64,000 nucleotides of DNA, taken from Hyphomicrobiales bacterium. Lineage in GTDB: Bacteria > Pseudomonadota > Alphaproteobacteria > Rhizobiales > Rhizobiaceae. Positions within the stretch are counted from its first letter, which is position 1. The number at the start of each line of letters is the position of its first letter. Under the pieces are notes generated by a model. It worked only from the letters and a program-made list of their open reading frames with translations. It searched no databases and was not told the origin of the DNA. The DNA is taken from assembly GCA_900473175.1 (NCBI GenBank), contig UCKM01000001.1:124001-188000 (forward strand), written 5' to 3'. A program made the position numbers and the translations under genes. Of the stretch, positions 62,140 to 64,000 are shown one piece after another.

Positions 62140-63621
62140 ATGGAAATCCAGATCCGCAACAGCATCCGCTTCTTGCTCAACGACAAGCTGATTGAGCGTA
62201 CCGCTGTTTCAGCAACGGAAACCCTCCTCGATTTCCTTCGGCTTGAGCGCAAACTGCGCGGCACGAAGGAGGGATGCGCGGAAGGCGACTGCGGCGCCTG
62301 CACGGTTCTCGTCGGAAGGCTTTTCAACGGCCGGCTCAAGTATGAATCCGTCAATGCATGCATTCGCTTCGTCGGCTCCCTCGACAGCTGTCATGTGGTG
62401 ACGGTGGACGCGCTGGCAGGCAAGGACGGCACGTTGCATCCGGTTCAACGCGCAATGGTCGATACCCATGCCTCGCAATGCGGCTTCTGCACGCCCGGCT
62501 TCGTCATGTCGCTCTATGGCCTGTGGATGCAGGACCCGCACCCGAGCATCGAGGCTATCGAAAAGGCCTTGCAGGGCAATCTCTGCCGTTGCACCGGATA
62601 TGCTGCAATCATTCGTGCAGCAGAGAGCATCTCGGCGGTTGGCGACGCAAAAAAGGACCCGCTCGTCGCTGAACGGGCTCGCGTTACGGAACAGCTCCTT
62701 GCACTGCGGGATGGCAAGCGCGCAAGCATTGGCGAAGGCAAGCAGCAGCTCATCCTTCCGGCCAATGTTGACGATTTCGCCAACGTTCTCGAAGTCAATC
62801 CGGGCGCGACCATCGTTGCGGGGTCGACCGATGTCGGGCTCTGGGTAACGAAGTTCATGCGCGAGATCGGGCCAGTTGTTTTCCTGTCGCATCTCGACGA
62901 GTTGCGCGAGGTCAGAGAAGACGGTGACGCCCTGGTGCTTGGCGCAGGCGTCACCTATACCGAAGCTTACCCCGTCATCGTCCGGCATTTTCCGCAACTG
63001 AAAGAGTTGTGGAACCGTATCGGCGGCGAGCAGGTCCGCAATATGGGAACGGTTGGAGGAAATGTTGCCAATGGCTCGCCGATTGGCGATACCCCGCCGG
63101 CCCTGATTGCGCTCGGCGCAACCGTCGAATTGCGCAAGGGCAAAGTCCGGCGCTCGGTGCCGATCGCAACCTACTTCATCGAGTATGGAAAGCAGGATCG
63201 CGCACCCGGTGAGTTTGTTGAAGCGATCCGCATTCCCCACCTCAATCCCGACGACCTCTACGCTGTCTACAAGATCTCGAAGCGGCTCGATGAAGATATC
63301 TCGTCGGTTTGCGGTGCCTTCCGCGTCGGTTTGAACTCGCAAGGCCGGGTCGAGCGCGCCGTCATCGCCTTCGGCGGCATGGCGGGTACGCCCAAGCGCG
63401 CCAGCGCCGTGGAGCAGACATTGATCGGTGCCGTTTGGGATGAGGGCGCGATTGACAAGGCGATAGCTGCCTTCGCGAGCGACTTCACGCCGCTGACCGA
63501 TTGGCGCGCTTCCGCTGATTACCGGATGCTGACGGCAAAGAACCTCTTGCGCCGTTTCTATCTCGAGACCGGCGGCGAAAAGCATGTGCGGTTGAACCGT
63601 TATGACGTGGCGTTTGGGTGA
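62140..63621 (+). CDS. xdhA: Xanthine dehydrogenase small subunit XdhA
   Basis: A 493-residue subunit of xanthine dehydrogenase carrying two [2Fe-2S] clusters and FAD. The first cluster motif is GTKEGCAEGDCGACTVLVG, the second is QCGFCTPGFVMSLY with LCRCTGYAAIIRAA. The FAD domain begins about residue 195, with ATIVAGSTDVGLWVTK and GNVANGSPIGDTPPAL. ATG 62140 is preferred to a TTG three bases earlier. It oxidises hypoxanthine and xanthine to urate together with XdhB. Confidence 0.95.
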   Translation: MEIQIRNSIRFLLNDKLIERTAVSATETLLDFLRLERKLRGTKEGCAEGDCGACTVLVGRLFNGRLKYESVNACIRFVGSLDSCHVVTVDALAGKDGTLHPVQRAMVDTHASQCGFCTPGFVMSLYGLWMQDPHPSIEAIEKALQGNLCRCTGYAAIIRAAESISAVGDAKKDPLVAERARVTEQLLALRDGKRASIGEGKQQLILPANVDDFANVLEVNPGATIVAGSTDVGLWVTKFMREIGPVVFLSHLDELREVREDGDALVLGAGVTYTEAYPVIVRHFPQLKELWNRIGGEQVRNMGTVGGNVANGSPIGDTPPALIALGATVELRKGKVRRSVPIATYFIEYGKQDRAPGEFVEAIRIPHLNPDDLYAVYKISKRLDEDISSVCGAFRVGLNSQGRVERAVIAFGGMAGTPKRASAVEQTLIGAVWDEGAIDKAIAAFASDFTPLTDWRASADYRMLTAKNLLRRFYLETGGEKHVRLNRYDVAFG

Positions 63622-63631
63622 GGAGCACGCG

Positions 63632-64000
63632 ATGAATTCCATTCAGCCGATTACCCGTATCCGCGGCGGTGTTCATGAACAGCTGCCGCACGAATCGGGC
63701 CATAAACATGTCTCGGGCACTGCCGAATATATCGACGACATGCCGGAACCATCCGATACGCTGCACGCCTATCTCGGCCTGTCGCAGCGTGCGCATGCTG
63801 AGATCCTCTCCATCGATTTCGACGCCGTCACAGCTTGCGAAGGCGTTCTCGGGGTTCTGACCGTCGATGACATACCGGGCCACAATGATGTCAGCCCGGC
63901 GGGCAAGCACGACGATCCGGTCTTCGCGGTGGGCAAGGTCGAGTTTCATGGCCAGCCGATCTTTGCGGTGATTGCCGAGACGCGCCAGATCGCGCGGCAG
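63632..64000 (+). CDS. xdhB: Xanthine dehydrogenase large subunit XdhB (partial, runs off window)
   Basis: The first 123 codons of the molybdenum-cofactor subunit are visible; the frame is open to the right edge. The N-terminus HESGHKHVSGTAEYIDDMPE and the later FHGQPIFAVIAET are typical of the first domain of XdhB. It starts 10 bp after xdhA with GAGGAGCACGCG upstream. The catalytic region lies beyond the window. Confidence 0.93.
   Translation, partial: MNSIQPITRIRGGVHEQLPHESGHKHVSGTAEYIDDMPEPSDTLHAYLGLSQRAHAEILSIDFDAVTACEGVLGVLTVDDIPGHNDVSPAGKHDDPVFAVGKVEFHGQPIFAVIAETRQIARQ

Noticed and set aside
62209-63642. Long (477-codon) minus-strand open frame opposite xdhA
   Set aside because: Complete antisense overlap with a gene that has all its [2Fe-2S] and FAD motifs; no family resemblance.

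Overview
This window is a high-GC, densely packed bacterial segment with no rRNA, tRNA, insertion sequence or CRISPR that I can see. The gene families point to an alphaproteobacterium of the order Hyphomicrobiales (Rhizobiales): red-type (form IC) RuBisCO with CbbX, a XoxF methanol dehydrogenase, an archaeal-like tetrahydromethanopterin (H4MPT) pathway and a rhizobial-style purine degradation cluster. About three quarters of it (roughly 2.1-49.0 kb) reads as one methylotrophy-plus-autotrophy island. Species-level assignment is not possible from the sequence alone.

Layout. 1-1,964: the end of an unrelated pair on the minus strand, a CHASE2/adenylate cyclase running off the left edge and a FecR-domain protein. 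2,141-11,796: divergent cbbR and an eight-gene Calvin cycle operon cbbFPTALSXE. 11,817-17,774: a thioredoxin-like protein, a cytochrome c, a small conserved protein, an ABC importer of unknown substrate, a zinc metallohydrolase and a SoxYZ-like carrier of the quinoprotein-associated type. 18,600-22,654: xoxF, xoxG, xoxJ and a rhodanese-like Cys-motif protein. 22,727-26,034: pqqABCDE. 26,024-31,153 (minus): an ABC system with binding protein, beta-propeller, exported proteins, ATPase and permease that matches the PQQ-associated, Lut/PedABC-type lanthanide-linked transporter. 31,282-49,027: H4MPT and methylofuran cofactor biosynthesis genes interleaved with the C1 pathway genes fae, mtdB, mch and fhcBADC.

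How it works together (inference from families): XoxF oxidises methanol in the periplasm with PQQ and a lanthanide, passing electrons to XoxG. Formaldehyde is condensed with H4MPT by Fae, oxidised by MtdB, hydrolysed by Mch, and released as formate by the Fhc complex. Formate would go to CO2 by a formate dehydrogenase that is not in this window, and CO2 is fixed by RuBisCO and the Cbb cycle. PQQ synthesis, a probable lanthanide transporter and much of the cofactor biosynthesis are supplied by the same island. No mxaF is present, so the organism may depend on lanthanides for this route, as far as this window shows.

49,031-57,353 is mixed: an unknown protein, two LuxR-type regulators with a tiny membrane protein behind them, an MFS transporter, an ECF sigma factor with its YciI-like partner, an SH3 protein and trans-aconitate methyltransferase. 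57,648-64,000 is a purine salvage and degradation cluster: a purine permease behind a structured leader, a nucleobase/nucleoside deaminase, ureidoglycolate lyase, a PuuE-UraD fusion, hydroxyisourate hydrolase and xanthine dehydrogenase XdhA/XdhB, with XdhB cut by the right edge.
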